Source: Paramarasmius palmivorus
Lineage: Eukaryota > Basidiomycota > Agaricomycetes > Agaricales > Marasmiaceae
Assembly: GCA_037176845.1 (NCBI GenBank)
Contig: JAYKXP010000023.1
Location: 248,001 to 312,000 of the forward strand
Reading direction: 5' to 3'
DNA: 64,000 nt
A model generated the notes under the pieces. The model worked only from the letters and a program-made list of their open reading frames with translations. It was not told the origin of the DNA and did not search any database. Shown here piece after piece: positions 1-11,281 of the stretch. Both the position numbers and the translations under genes were made by a program. The first letter of the stretch is position 1. The number at the start of each line of letters is the position of its first letter.

Positions 1-576
1 GGAACGGTTATTTCCAGGAACAATCCACCCAACCACAGACATTAGGCTACAGTCTCGCCGACTCGCCTGCTGGGCTTCTCGCGTGGATTTATGAGAAGCT
101 TGTTGTTTGGACAGACTCATATCCTTGGGAAGATGACGAAGGTTCGCAGATTTATCTTCGAGCACCTATTCTAGAAGGCTCAGCATTGTTGCTTTTAGTC
201 TTGACCTGGATATCCATCTACTGGTTCTCCCGCGCAGGACCAGCTGCATCAGTCCGCGGCTATTACGAGAATGCGCAAGCTGGTGAATTCGCCAACATCC
301 CCACACCATCAGTCCCTACGGGATACTCGTTCTTCCCTAAAGAGATAGGAAGGGGACCCAAACCGCAAGTTGATCAGATTCCTGTTGTGTTGCTGTATCT
401 GACGAGGTATTAGGTGGTACACCGACAAGAACATCGTCTTCCAGTCTCACCACAAGTCGGGTGGTCATTTCGCTGCACACGAGAAGCCGAATGAGCTCGT
501 AGAAGATCTGAGGAATATGTTCGGAAAGGGCGGCCCTGCATTTGGGGTCGTGCCCGGGAAAGATGGCTACGCCTAA
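1..576 (+). CDS. Epoxide hydrolase, 3' part (cut by window edge)
   Basis: This is the C-terminal part of an alpha/beta-fold epoxide hydrolase; the start lies left of the window. Three exons can be read: 1-141, 199-364 and 414-576, ending in TAA after the residues GKDGYA. The last exon holds GGHFAAHE, which contains the catalytic histidine. The protein is very close to the complete copy at 1241-2783, with the same intron positions. The second intron here must start with GC (GCAAGT at 365) to keep the frame, whereas the other copy has GTAAGT at the same place. In this family an Asp nucleophile opens epoxides to vicinal diols. No frameshift is visible in the part present. Confidence 0.85.
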
Positions 577-1240
577 CAGTCCTCAATTTGGGGAAATGTA
601 TATCGATTCAAAAGGAATGTGCACAGTTGTATCAACCTAGATGCGGTGGTCAGACCTTGATGAACTTGGGTACTCAGAGCCGCATTCAATGGTTGTATTT
701 CATAATTGCTGTCATCCGGTGCTTCGCATACCTGCATGCAGATCAGACTTTCGCTCACTGACTCGTACGAGGCATTCAAAATACGTGAATGTGTGTTTCT
801 TTCTTTCGCCCGTTTTTCCGGTGACTAGTTTGCTTATGCCCCTCAATTCATAGATCAGGCATTCTTCGCCTTCAATGTGGCTCCGGATACTGAGTGCGGA
901 AGATTATGCTCTGTTTGGGCACTGACATTGGCTCTCACTTCATGCTGTAAAGCTCGGTTGCGTCTTTTCGAAGCGCAGTGAGTCAGTTCAGGGGTCTTGG
1001 CAGGTGCTATGCCCGTTGTATTACGAGGGCTACTATGTTCAACACCATTCTCGTGACGGTACGTCGCTCTTATTTCTCACCGCAGTAATCTGAATTGACA
1101 ACAGAAGCAATTATAATTGATTGAATACTAATAGCTACATACCAGATCCCGCGCCGGTGGACAATGTGTCAACATGTATGAGTCCATTCGGTGTGGTGCC
1201 CACATTTATAACCATTCGAGGTCCTTTCACTCGATTAACA
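577..1240. other. Spacer between tandem epoxide hydrolase copies
   Basis: This stretch of 664 bases has no supported gene. It must hold the terminator of the first copy and the promoter of the second. I see no clear TATA box. Confidence 0.5.
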
Positions 1241-2783
1241 ATGGCCTCCTTCAAGATTGCTATTTCCGACGAAGCGCTCGACCTCTTGAAGAAGAAGCTC
1301 GAGCTCACTCGCCTTCCTGACGAAATCGAGGACGCTGGATGGGATTACGGTGCTCCCGTGTCGGATATCCGTCGACTCGTCACTCGGTGGAAGGACGGAT
1401 ATGACTGGCGTAAGCACGAGAGGGCATTGAACGAGGAACTGCCCCAATTCACAAGGGATATCGATGTGGAAGGGCAGGGTGCGTTGAACATACACTACGT
1501 GTATAAGAAGAGTACAGTCAAGAATGCTATCCCTTTGTTGTTCATTCATGGGTGTGAGTTACCATTCATTGATTCTTTCAGTGCCGTGAACTGACGTGCT
1601 ACGATGATTAGGGCCCGGAAGCTTTATTGAAGTACGAAAGATTCTGCCCCTTCTGACTGCAGAAGTACCCGGCAAACCGAGTTTCGACGTAGTCGCGCTA
1701 GGGATGCCTGGCTATGGGTTCTCAGAAGGTGCAAAGAAGAAAGGCTTCGACTTAACGAAATATGCCGAGGTAAATACCGAGTAATCATACGGGACACGAC
1801 TGACCTTTGCTTTTGCATAGGTTGGTCATAAGCTCATGCAATTGCTCGGTTACTCAGAGTACGGTGAGTCATCCCTATTATGCTGCTTCTTTTAACTTAC
1901 GTCCCTGCTCCATAGTCACTCAAGGTGGCGATTGGGGCTCCTTTGTACGTCCCGATATGGGTTTTTTGTGCCCTGTCTGATAGTCTTCCTAGATAACCCG
2001 GTATATGGCCGCGATGTATGGAGGTGCATATATCAAGGCGTGGCACTCCAATATGCCGTATGTTAAGGTCACTCTACCACTATGTCGTCTCCTTCTAATG
2101 AAGATCCATAGCTTCATCCTTCCTCCCCCAGATGCCAACCCAGCAGATTACGATGAAGCCGACCTCAAGGTCCTCGAACGAGGAAAGTTGCGCCAGGAAA
2201 AAGGAACCGGATATTTCCAGCAACAGTCTACGCAACCACAAACACTAGGATATAGTCTCGCAGACTCACCAGTAGGGTTACTAGCATGGATTTACGAGAA
2301 GCTGGTTGTCTGGTCAGACTCGTATCCCTGGGATGATGACGAAGGTTCGTTGGAATCTTTTCTTTTTGAGACCCGATCGATCCTGAGTGACTGCCTTCAG
2401 TGTTGACATGGATATCTATCTTTTGGTTTTCTCGTGCTGGACCCACTGCATCGATTCGCATCTATTACGAGGCTGCGCAAGCTGGTGGCGCTTTTGCTAA
2501 TCTCCCCACACCGTCGATTCCACTTGGGTATTCGTTCTTCCCTAAAGAGGCGCAAGGGCCGAAATCGTAAGTCACTTGGGTCCTTCTAGCGTCCTTGAGG
2601 CTCGACTGACTTGGGTCAAGGTGGTACACCGACAAAAACATCGTTTTCAAGTCTTATCATGAAGCCGGCGGTCACTTTGCTGCACACGAGAAACCAGATG
2701 AGCTCGTAGAAGATTTGAGAAATATGTTTGGGAAGGGAGGTGCAGCGTATGGAGTCGTTCCCGGTAAAGATGGATATGCATGA
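1241..2783 (+). CDS. Epoxide hydrolase, complete copy
   Basis: Eight exons (1241-1553, 1612-1769, 1821-1863, 1916-1944, 1993-2057, 2112-2344, 2401-2566, 2621-2783) sum to 1170 bases, a 389-residue protein with no frame break. The N-terminal region resembles the EHN domain of fungal epoxide hydrolases ([19 protein letters not shown]). HGWPGS forms the oxyanion-hole motif across the first intron, GGDWGS carries the nucleophilic Asp, and GGHFAAHE near the C-terminus carries the catalytic His. There is no signal peptide, so it is probably intracellular. In this family the role is detoxification of epoxides or secondary metabolism. The start was chosen because ATG 1241 begins the conserved N-terminal domain; the open frame extends upstream but looks non-coding there. 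It lies in tandem with the partial copy at 1-576. Confidence 0.92.
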
Positions 2784-3245
2784 ACACATGTATAATTCGA
2801 GGAACATGTACGTTTGTATCGACCCTCATTCATAAAGTGGTTTAAGTATGCAGGGCTCAAATTGCATATCAGCACTTCCCGGCGATATAAGGGTTCCAAG
2901 TTGGTGCCTACTCAAACTGATACCGTTATTTCAGCCCGTCCTTCGGCTGCATATGGACGCCCAACTTTGCGAGATACCGTGGAGTTATCTGCTCAACTGG
3001 CAGCTTGGCTGTTGAAACAAATTTCAGAGTCTTTCTTGCAGAACTGCGGTCTTACGACTGAGTCTTACTCGATTCTCGAATCATAAGCAAAGTCGGCGGC
3101 CACACCCTAACACAAAAATCAGCAGCTAGCAAAGGCTTTAATTTAAGGGTTCACGGCTCACCACACTCAAGCTCGGGAAAAGTTGTTTCGTTGCGGTCAC
3201 TTCAGGCCCAACTTGAGGGAGACCATTTGACACTCAAGAATTCAT
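2784..3245. other. Intergenic, no gene seen
   Basis: Only short open frames with no recognisable features are present between the epoxide hydrolase stop and the tRNA-Ala-like gene. Confidence 0.4.
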
Positions 3246-3346
3246 GGGCACATGGTGTAGTTGGTTATCACATCCGCTTAGCATAGGAGAAGCATTGGAT
3301 CCACAAGCTTGCGGGGGGTGCTGGGTTCAATTTCCCAGTGTGTCCA
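3246..3346 (+). tRNA. tRNA-Ala(AGC)-like, intron-containing, possibly defective
   Basis: The acceptor begins GGGCACA and ends TGTGTCC plus A73, giving the G3:U70 pair that identifies alanine tRNA. The anticodon loop reads TTAGCA, then a 26-base intron ending AAGCT, then T and GCGGG. The TPC loop has one extra T (TTCAATTT instead of TTCAATT as in the other copies), which also disturbs the B box, so this copy may be impaired. A T6 run at about 3360 could end RNA polymerase III transcription. Confidence 0.75.
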
Positions 3347-3425
3347 TTGATATGCAACTTTTTTACATTCACTTAATTATTAATAGCTTCTCTATCGCTT
3401 CCATACATAGATCAATGCCGTACCA

Positions 3426-4483
3426 CTAGACCCCAAAAACCCTCTTCACAAACGCGTACATCCTATCCATCTGAATACTCTCTTCCTTATCATACCCGTG
3501 ATTCACACCTGGAAGCTCTTCGTAGTCGGATTCCACACCGATATCCTTCAATGCCGCCACCACGTCCCTTGCCTGTGAAACCGGCACCTTGTCGTCAATA
3601 TCGCCGTGAACAACGTAAACTGGAGGAATGTCTTCTTTCTTCATCTTCCTGATCGCTGGTGCAACGCTATACGCTGTTGGTGGGATACCAGTCGTGTCAA
3701 GGAGAAGCGATTCTTCGAGGGCTCTAAAAATATGTTAGTAACTAGAGCACAAGAGAACCAAGAACGAAAGGGACACGCACTCCTGGACCATATAATGATA
3801 GAAGATTGCTCGCCTCCCATCCACGGGTGCGCCTGAGCACCTACTTCCTTCATCTTTCGGGTCAATGAACGGTTCTACATCCTCCTTCGTGATAACCCTG
3901 TCCATGTAACTAACCGGCCGCTGCTTCGTCTTCCAAAATGGATCCTCGAGGTCTGTTATCGGGTATATCGCCGCGATACCTTGAACCTTTGGTGGGTTCG
4001 GTAATCCAGAGGCAGAGAACCCGATACCGAGTCCACAGAGAAGAGATAGCCAGCCTCCGGCTGAGGAACCCGAAACGATGACTTTGCTGGGATCGACACG
4101 GTGTGAGATCTGCGGGTGTTCGAGGAAGGCCGATGTACTGAGGTACTTCATGGCATCCAGACAGTCAGACAGAATAGCTGGGAACCTGAACTGAGGAGCT
4201 AGACGGTAATCGGCGGAGATGACGCAGATGTTATGGGTACTTGGCGCGCGAAGGTGGTGTGGTGATACTCCTGGTTAATCCTACGTAAAATTCGGGCGAA
4301 ATGAGCAAAATCGAAGGACGCACCCTTCCGTGTACCCTGTAACAGTCCACCACCGTGCCACCATAGGATAATAGGCGCTGGCTTCTCCTTCGTCGCAGAG
4401 TCGGGGACATAGACATCCATGTATATGTCAATGCCATCGGCTTGTTTGAATAGGATTTTGATGGGTTTGGGGCCGGAGGTCAT
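3426..4483 (-). CDS. Alpha/beta hydrolase (esterase/lipase type)
   Basis: Three exons on the minus strand (4324-4483, 3781-4270, 3426-3723) give 315 residues. The motifs match the alpha/beta hydrolase-3 or prolyl-oligopeptidase-like group: HGGG as the oxyanion hole (about residue 43), DYRLAP, GSSAGG with the nucleophilic Ser, a VHGDIDDKVP segment with the acid Asp, and GVNHGYD with the catalytic His near the end. There is no signal peptide, so a cytosolic esterase is likely. Introns at 4271-4323 and 3724-3780 both begin GTGCGT and keep the frame. The substrate cannot be told from sequence. It is convergent with the tRNA-Ala-like gene just downstream. Confidence 0.88.
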
Positions 4484-5652
4484 GTTTATTCTTCAATGTG
4501 AGACTCTTTTAGAGTGTTGGGGATGAGAAAGAGAAGGGAGGGAATGGGTTTGTCGAGCTTCTTATCTGACATGGCCGAGGGAAGAAAAGCGCAAATTCGG
4601 CTGTCGGATGTGACATCACCGGGTCGCGTGCTTCTCTGGCGCTAAACTGGGCGCCAAGTACTGCAACTAACGCACGTCTGAGCAAACTTAACGGGTAACA
4701 ACTGGAGCTGTATGAGCCCATATTGAAAATCAGACCCTGCGACCTCCGCAGGCAGTGTATGCACCAAGCAGTGAAAGTACCGGGGCTCTGAGTCGGACCC
4801 CGATTATCGAGGCTTGCAGCAATAGTCGTTCCATTGTAAGCACTTTCTCGTCGAGGATCAAACACGCAACAGTCATTAACGAGTGCAGCTAACTCGAATA
4901 TATCAGCACGGTAGGGTTGGCCTCCACTCGGCATTCGGCATTTCAACATTCAAGCCTCAAGGCATCCACTGGCTGCATCCAGTTCCGATATGTTGGGCCC
5001 CTGAGAGGCGGTTCCTTAGGTTACGGTCTCACTGTAGCAGCGGTGTAACCTACCTTCTCTTGGAGATATACTCACAAGGCTGGTAGGTACATACGCTCTC
5101 CGAATAGACTGGACCGGAGGGATAGGGACGCAGTGAGGCAGTGATTCCCATTCCCTAGTATAATAGAATATAATTATTTAAATCTCATTATCATAACTAT
5201 ACACTCTCCGTCTCTTCTGGTTCTCGCGGTATTCGCATTGAAGTACCCAGAATCTCCGGAAGACCCTGTTGAAGTGTTGATGCACCGATCCATCACACTT
5301 GTGATGATTCGGGATCATGAGGCGTGGGTAAATTGTAACGTCTTTCTCCGAAACCATGATCATCAACGTATCCAGTCTGCATCTGCCTGTTCCTGGCATT
5401 GTCTTGACATTTGCTGTGCTGACGGCTTTGGTTCTAGAAGGTCTCCAAGACTCCAACATGATCACTCGTACGAGATGGAGGCTGGCATTAAAGATCAAAT
5501 GGAAGTCCAAAACGCGTAGAACAATGTCAATATAACTACGGTGAGCGGTCGGATGTTTTCTCCTTGTCAAAACGCTCTCGGGGCTATGGAAACGAGCTCA
5601 TAAATTGTCAAGACGCACTAGATTCCTAGAGAATAATTCAACCTGGTCTAGC
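4484..5652. other. Intergenic, no gene supported
   Basis: A 146-codon open frame on the minus strand (4509-4949) has no recognisable domain and unlikely composition. A short stretch near 4850-4915 (minus strand) looks like degenerate polymerase III A and B boxes. Nothing else is supported. Confidence 0.35.
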
Positions 5653-6938
5653 ATGTGTCGAAAATCGACTACTGCGACCATTGCCTCCTTGTCGGTAAGT
5701 AGGCTATTTTCTGTTTCGCTCACGGCATAATATGAATGTCTCCTCCAGGTTACGTTCTATGTATATGGTACATTGTTGCTGTTTGCTGCAAAGACGTAGC
5801 TCATATTTGACAGGGCTCTACACCTCATTGTTTGTACACTACGTGTACATAACCCGCCAACGCCACCCGGTGAGAGATACCAATAGATCGCTGTATCAGC
5901 TGTTCTTACTTTCGATGACGGTTGTCCTCATCAGCTTGGGGCCAATGATGCGGTGATGATTGGTGCAAGAGATCGCGCACTTGAGTAAGTCGAAGCCACA
6001 TCGCTACAATTTTCTAACGTCTATCGGTGTCTTGGCATTGGCACAAGTATCACGCGTCTTTCTCAAGTAAGTTTTGCTACGTACATTGTATGGGGCCTTC
6101 TGACAGCCAGGTGCCATTGTTGTAAGTTGCTTGTGTAGCATACAATAATAACACAACCTTATCAGGTTCCCAGGTTTGCCGTCATATGGGGTTCAAGAAA
6201 ACTCGTCGTTATGTTCCTTGCTGTCGGTTCTGCTCTCGTAAACAGTAATTTCTTTTCCTTTTCTTTTCCCTGCTCGGTTTCGATCCACTGGGTACAGTCA
6301 GTGGCATCATCCTGATAGATGCTGATGTGAGTTTGATTGAAGGGACAAGGGATGCCATGGCAGTCAAATGACTCGAAATTTGGAATACATGTGTAGTAGC
6401 ATACCAATACTCCAGTGTAGTCTTCGAATATTATGCTCACCTTTCTTACCGGTAAGTCGATATAACTTGCTCTTCGTCGCCGACTAATTATGCATTCAAA
6501 TTCTAGCTTGCCGAATTTGGTGGGTTCATCGACAAGTTCGGAAATTATACCATGACGCCATTTTCCCGAGAGATACGGCTCTCGTAATGGTGTCCAGGAT
6601 GTTGTGAGTTGTTGCGGATTAGATGATAGACATCGTAAGGCTCACGACATGCGTCTAGATTGGAATCTGGGATAATATACCCGCTGGGTGTAATCATCAG
6701 CAACATTGTTGAGACTACATACCCGGACGCGCGTTAAAATTTATACTTCTTGATCCCGCTTAGTGCTGCAAGTACTCACATTGCCCGGCGTTATTGAATC
6801 ACTCATCATTTTAGCAGGCATTCGCTCCGACCTTGCTACTTGTTCGTGCGAATCTGGGTAAGACAGAGACAACGCAGAAAACACTGTCTACAGTCTGAAA
6901 ACCGCTCCCCCGGTCAGCCGATGGCCGAAGAGGAATAA
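5653..6938 (+). pseudogene. Multi-pass membrane protein, degenerate copy 1
   Basis: This is a broken or frameshifted relative of the genes at 11943-13488 and 19602-21101. Matching pieces appear in order: an N-terminal exon from ATG 5653; GLYTSLFVHYVYI with a following transmembrane segment (5813-5940); RFAVIWGSRK plus a hydrophobic run (6172-6245); RIWWVHRQVRKLY (about 6508-6550); LESGIIYPLG (6661-6700); and FAPTLLLVRANLG (6818-6860). After a G4 run at 5938-5941 the frame is lost and continues as NDAVMIGARDRALE in another frame. A further shift seems needed near 6890 to reach a stop at 6936-6938. Some exons between these blocks are unclear. It is either a true pseudogene or affected by consensus indels. 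Confidence 0.6.
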
Positions 6939-7803
6939 TTTACTGGATCATAGCAAGAGGTTCATTTGATAGGAAGGTTGGATACGGTACTGGAACACGA
7001 GAGATGAAGCATTGAGGATGCTGAAAATGAGAAAATGGAATGGAATGATCGCAGAAGCATTGGCAATAGCCGTGCTTGGCCTTTCCAAACAATGCAGCAT
7101 TCGTATGTTCTTGGACTCTGTCTAAACCTTATCAGTTCAATACTAATCAGCACTCGACTGGCCTGCTTTCACTTTCACCTAATGCACTCACTACGTATAG
7201 TTTGGATAATCAAGGTCATTGTAGTGGTGTGAATCCCGCCCTTGTAGTATCAAGTTGTACTGCGTAACGGTGGGCCGGCTGCAAGCGTGCGATGGCAAAA
7301 ATTGCCTATTTTAGGTAACATGGAGCGTGGGAAAGCTCACAGAGGCTCACTTCGCTTGAAATCCCAAAACTAAGGTGAACTAGCTGAAGTGCACATCAAG
7401 ATCTCTTTCTCTCAGTGCATGAACATTGAACACCCTTCACTATGGTCGATGGAACTCCAGTGTATGTGGGCTCCAATCTCGAAGCCATAGGTTACCGTGA
7501 CAGCTGTGGCCCCACAAGGACACTCGGCAGAACTTAATGTCACTTTCATCTACTGACTATATTTTATCCAATCAGCACCACCCACATGTGCCGAATGGGC
7601 ATCCAACATATAGAGGTCACCGAGTTCGGCAACTGATGTCACTTATTGATGTAGTGCGTACTAATCGGCGTGCCGTGCTCTGCCACTAACTCTGAAGACT
7701 TTGTTGTGGTCAAGCGGGAGGGGCTAGTACTGTACCTGATGTTCTAGTTGCCTCCAGGCCTCGAAATAGTTTGGTACATGCTATCAATAGAGTACTAGCA
7801 CTG
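6939..7803. other. Intergenic, no gene seen
   Basis: Only short open frames without recognisable features lie between the membrane-protein copy and the LTR element insertion site. Confidence 0.4.
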
Positions 7804-7808
7804 ACTCG
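7804..7808. repeat. Target site duplication, left (ACTCG)
   Basis: ACTCG directly precedes the LTR at 7809 and is repeated exactly at 11773-11777 after the other LTR. A 5-bp duplication is the size made by Ty1/copia-type integrases. Confidence 0.95.
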
Positions 7809-8116
7809 TGTCAGAGTTTTAGATTGAACTCTGTTAGCAGCGATAGCGCAGGTAAGCGCGATATAAACGATAGCTGATGACCAGAGGGGTTGAGATAGAT
7901 GTGTAAACCAAGTCTATGATTATTGTAAGGTTTTCTGTCTAGGTTTTATACATGAGTAGGGATGAAAGATAAACCTAAAAGTACAAGTATAGACGCGATA
8001 GAAATAACTGTGGCTTTGTGTAAGTAAGTGGGTTAAACGAAATGATACGAGCGGGTCAAGAGATATTCTAAGATGTGGCATGCATATGTAAATATAAACG
8101 TTCTATATTTCCAACA
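7809..8116 (-). repeat. 3' LTR of the copia-type element
   Basis: This 308-bp copy is identical to 11465-11772 and begins TGTCAG and ends CCAACA on the plus strand. It lies directly next to the polypurine tract. Confidence 0.95.
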
Positions 8117-8125
8117 CTCCCCCTC
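8117..8125 (-). other. Polypurine tract of the LTR element
   Basis: On the minus strand the sequence just before the 3' LTR reads TTTGAGGGGGAG, a typical primer for plus-strand DNA synthesis during reverse transcription. Confidence 0.85.
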
Positions 8126-8160
8126 AAACCTTGGATTATGGAATGATCTGAGGTTTGACT

Positions 8161-10770
8161 CTAATCCAGATTGTCGAAGTATTCTCCGCGGAGGTTGCGA
8201 TGTTTGACCCGGCGGAGTCTGGACTCGTTGCGATTCTTCTTGATGTTCCTGTAGTTGCGAGTGTTGTCGTTGTTGGTGTGATTGGATACCCGCGGTTTCT
8301 TTACTGTCCTGGTGCCTGATGATTGTCCTGCGATAATGTCCTTCTTTCCAGTTCGAATAGCTTCCTGGAATCTGACTCTTCTATGTCCACCTCTAACCGA
8401 TGTATCTCCGTTGTCGATCTGCATCTCATCAATCTTCGTAATGATCTCGTTGATTTTCCGATTGATTGTGCCTAAACCTTTTCCATCTAGATCCATCTCG
8501 TCGATTCCTTGGGTGACGTTGTCGATATCAGCTTCGAATTTGGATTTTTGCTCCCCCTCGACGAGTGGGATCTGATCCGGTTCTGGTGTGGTAGGAAGTG
8601 ATATGAGTGCTGGCATTTCGGGTGAATCGGCTTTGACTAGGCTTGGGAAAGGATCTCCTGGCTTGTGTTCTATAGCCTCCACTGCATAGATACCATCTTT
8701 CTTCGGTATATCCAAAATGCATTCCCAACCTTTGTGAATCCTGATGTTGTCGCCACTAAAAATGACTTCGTAACCGTCCTCGGTGAGTTTACTGATAGAT
8801 ACCAACGTGTGTCTGAATTTCGGGACAAGTAGACAGTCGGCGAGTACGATTGTGTGCCATTGGAAATTGTTGGTCGTGTACACAGTACAATTGCCTTTCT
8901 CGACGGCAAATGTGGTTCCTTCAGGTGTGCCGATGGGTCTGTGAGTGATGGACTGGTGTTCGGTGATACCGTTTCGGTAAGGAGTCATGTGTGAGGATGC
9001 GGCGCTGTCGAATACGAATTTGACTACTCCTTCCTCCTCTTCGAACTTCTCTGTAGCCATATGTGCACTATCCCTTTCTTCCTTTGCCTGTGCCCAAATA
9101 TCATTGTAGGCGGCGGCGACATCTACGTGTTCCTTCTTGCCTGGCTCTTCGATCAACCACCTGCTAATGACTTTCTCCCCCATAAAGGTACGATTGGCGC
9201 TGTTGTAACACAATCGGCATACCCTATGGTCGATGGTGACGTGCTCGAATCCTTCGTCTAGGAAGTCGCTGACGGTCTGGACTACTCCAATGACGGTGCG
9301 ATCACCTGTCTTGGGTGTATGGCAAGTACCGGCTTCGCAATTGGGGTCGTAGGTCTGATATCCGACGAAATAGTCATTGACAAGTTCGTCTTTGAAGGTA
9401 CGGTTGACGACTGGGGGGCATGGCCAGGCTTCGCTTTCGTAGTAGCCTTTCCAGCTGTTCTCGTTGTTGTACATGTCGATGTTAAGAGATGAGGATGAGT
9501 TTAGAGATGAGGTTGCTTTGACAGCGGTAGATGAGATGAGTACTGGTGATGCTGGTTCTCGATATTCCTCTTTGCTTTTATAGGAGTTTTGCTGGCAGTC
9601 TTGGAACTGTTCTGCTTCGTCTTGTTGAGAATCCACTCGATCTTCTCTGTGTATGATCGCTTTGGTATCAATTGGTGTCTGCAATTCAACCATTGTGGCC
9701 ATTGTGGTGTGCATTTCCACGGCCATGTATGCTGTTTCCTCGGATTTCTCTTCATTTTCCTTGGTTCCGAATTCTTCATCGTAAAACCATTCTTTTGGTG
9801 GATTAAACTGTTCCACTGCTCGGATTTCCCTGGCTAACCATGTGCCTTCTTCCCATATTTCTTCTTCCATGGCTTTAACAGCACTTTCCTTGGTACTGCT
9901 GGCCTTCTCTTTTCCTTTTCGCCATGATTGGCTATCTTTAGCTGGTTTGGACTTCTCTTTGTCCTCGGAATCATCGTCTGATTTCTTGGATTTCGGCTTT
10001 GAACGACATCCTGCGGCGATATGCCCTTTTCCTTGACATCTGAAGCATGTGATTTCCTTCCGATCTCTATTATCTCCGCCCTGACGATCATTGAATTGTC
10101 TCCGGCCTTTTCCTCGGCTATTAAATCCTCGGCCTCTATTATTGGAATGATCTCGGGAATAATGGACTTTTTCCCGTTCTGGATGTTTTCGTAATGTCTG
10201 TCCACTAGCTTCTGCTCGAATTGCAGCGATGAGTGAATCAACTGTCAAATCCTCCTGGTTCTGTTTACAAACAGTAACCAGTGCAGTGATTGTTGCAGTC
10301 AGTGAGTTTGGCACTGAAGCTATGAGGGCGTTCTTGAATTGATCATCCGAAACTTTGATCTTCAATCCTTCCAATTCATTTCTGATCTCGAGTAGATCAT
10401 CAATGTGCTTGTTGACCTTGGAAATGTCGGTACAGGTTGCGGTGTAGAGTTTTCGTTCCAAATGTGCTTCCGTAAAAGGATTCTTCGTGTCGTAATCCTT
10501 CTTTAATCCTTCCCATAGTTTATGAGATAATTCCGTTGACTTGTATCTCCTGAATATTGTATCCGGGAGTTTTCCTATAATGGCATTTAACAGATCTGCG
10601 TCTGCATCTGCCTCCTTGTCGTTGTCCGTTTCTGGTTCATTTTCCAGATATTTCTTGTATCCAACTGATCTGGTAGCTCTTTCTACCCTTGTTGACCACA
10701 TGGACCAATTAGATCCATCATGCTTGAGTTCTGGCACTTTATCGAATGCCTTAATCGCTTTAGATGTCAT
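8161..10770 (-). CDS. Copia-type Gag-protease polyprotein
   Basis: The open frame has 869 codons counted from an internal ATG; the same frame stays open upstream to about 11140. Residues about 60-190 resemble the gag polypeptide of LTR copia-type elements (ends such as DLLEIRNELEGLK). A zinc knuckle CFRCQGKGHIAAGC (CX2CX4HX4C) sits at about residues 242-255 after an Arg/Gly-rich stretch. A retropepsin-like motif DSAASSHMT lies at about residue 588. The last 200 residues are charged and basic and show no integrase HHCC motif. It packages RNA and processes itself in virus-like particles. No reverse transcriptase follows, so the element cannot move alone. The true start is uncertain because of the frame relation with the leader frame at 11066-11281. 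Confidence 0.88.
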   Translation of the reverse strand: MTSKAIKAFDKVPELKHDGSNWSMWSTRVERATRSVGYKKYLENEPETDNDKEADADADLLNAIIGKLPDTIFRRYKSTELSHKLWEGLKKDYDTKNPFTEAHLERKLYTATCTDISKVNKHIDDLLEIRNELEGLKIKVSDDQFKNALIASVPNSLTATITALVTVCKQNQEDLTVDSLIAAIRAEASGQTLRKHPEREKVHYSRDHSNNRGRGFNSRGKGRRQFNDRQGGDNRDRKEITCFRCQGKGHIAAGCRSKPKSKKSDDDSEDKEKSKPAKDSQSWRKGKEKASSTKESAVKAMEEEIWEEGTWLAREIRAVEQFNPPKEWFYDEEFGTKENEEKSEETAYMAVEMHTTMATMVELQTPIDTKAIIHREDRVDSQQDEAEQFQDCQQNSYKSKEEYREPASPVLISSTAVKATSSLNSSSSLNIDMYNNENSWKGYYESEAWPCPPVVNRTFKDELVNDYFVGYQTYDPNCEAGTCHTPKTGDRTVIGVVQTVSDFLDEGFEHVTIDHRVCRLCYNSANRTFMGEKVISRWLIEEPGKKEHVDVAAAYNDIWAQAKEERDSAHMATEKFEEEEGVVKFVFDSAASSHMTPYRNGITEHQSITHRPIGTPEGTTFAVEKGNCTVYTTNNFQWHTIVLADCLLVPKFRHTLVSISKLTEDGYEVIFSGDNIRIHKGWECILDIPKKDGIYAVEAIEHKPGDPFPSLVKADSPEMPALISLPTTPEPDQIPLVEGEQKSKFEADIDNVTQGIDEMDLDGKGLGTINRKINEIITKIDEMQIDNGDTSVRGGHRRVRFQEAIRTGKKDIIAGQSSGTRTVKKPRVSNHTNNDNTRNYRNIKKNRNESRLRRVKHRNLRGEYFDNLD

Positions 10771-11065
10771 ATTGTCTTCTTCGTCTGAATCAAATGATTC
10801 TTCCTTTGGTGGTCTCTTTGGAGATGGTGTTCTCGGTTTGGGTTTGGGACCTATGCTGGGCGATTCTGGTTGATCGTCCTTCTCTTCGTCGGCAGGTGTT
10901 CCTTTGTCTTCTTCAGATACAGGTTTATCAGTATCAGCTTCTGATTCCTGTTCTGATTCTCCTTTGTCCTGCTCTTGTTCCTGTTCTAGGTCCTGTTCTC
11001 TGGTATCGAATTCTTCACCAAATTCGACTTCCTGATCAAACTCTTCACCAAGTTCGATCTCTTCT

Positions 11066-11281
11066 TCACCAGATTCTGTATCCTTTGAATCTGATGTCCC
11101 AAATGCTGGGAATAATCTGTTGCTGTCCCGATGGACTGCCTGTTCTACTTCCTACTGGTGTAGGTGTCCTGCTAGGATTCCTGCTAGGGTTCCTAGATCC
11201 TCGTAATATTTGTTCTGGATTGAACGTTCCTGATACTGGGGTACCGCTTCTGGATTGATAACGGCTTCCTCTATCGGACAT
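11066..11281 (-). CDS. Gag leader frame of the LTR element
   Basis: This 71-codon frame begins MSDRGSRYQSRSGTPV and is rich in Ser, Arg, Thr and Pro. It looks like the natural N-terminus of the copia-type Gag, but it overlaps the acidic upstream extension of the main frame (EEEIELGEEFDQ-type composition) in a different frame near 11110-11140. A frameshift, either programmed or an indel, would be needed to join the two. Alone it has no recognisable domain. Confidence 0.5.
   Translation of the reverse strand: MSDRGSRYQSRSGTPVSGTFNPEQILRGSRNPSRNPSRTPTPVGSRTGSPSGQQQIIPSIWDIRFKGYRIW

Noticed and set aside
4850..4915. Possible tRNA-derived SINE: A-box-like GAGTTAGCTGCA and B-box-like GTGTTTGATCC on the minus strand
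   Set aside because: Spacing and stems do not form a tRNA and no repeat copy is seen in the window, so I do not annotate it.
4509..4949. 146-codon minus-strand open frame upstream of the alpha/beta hydrolase
   Set aside because: Composition and lack of any domain suggest chance; no splice or promoter support.
9061..9261. Short frames on the plus strand within the LTR element (also 8282-8575 and 10541-11258)
   Set aside because: They are antisense shadows of the long gag-protease frame.
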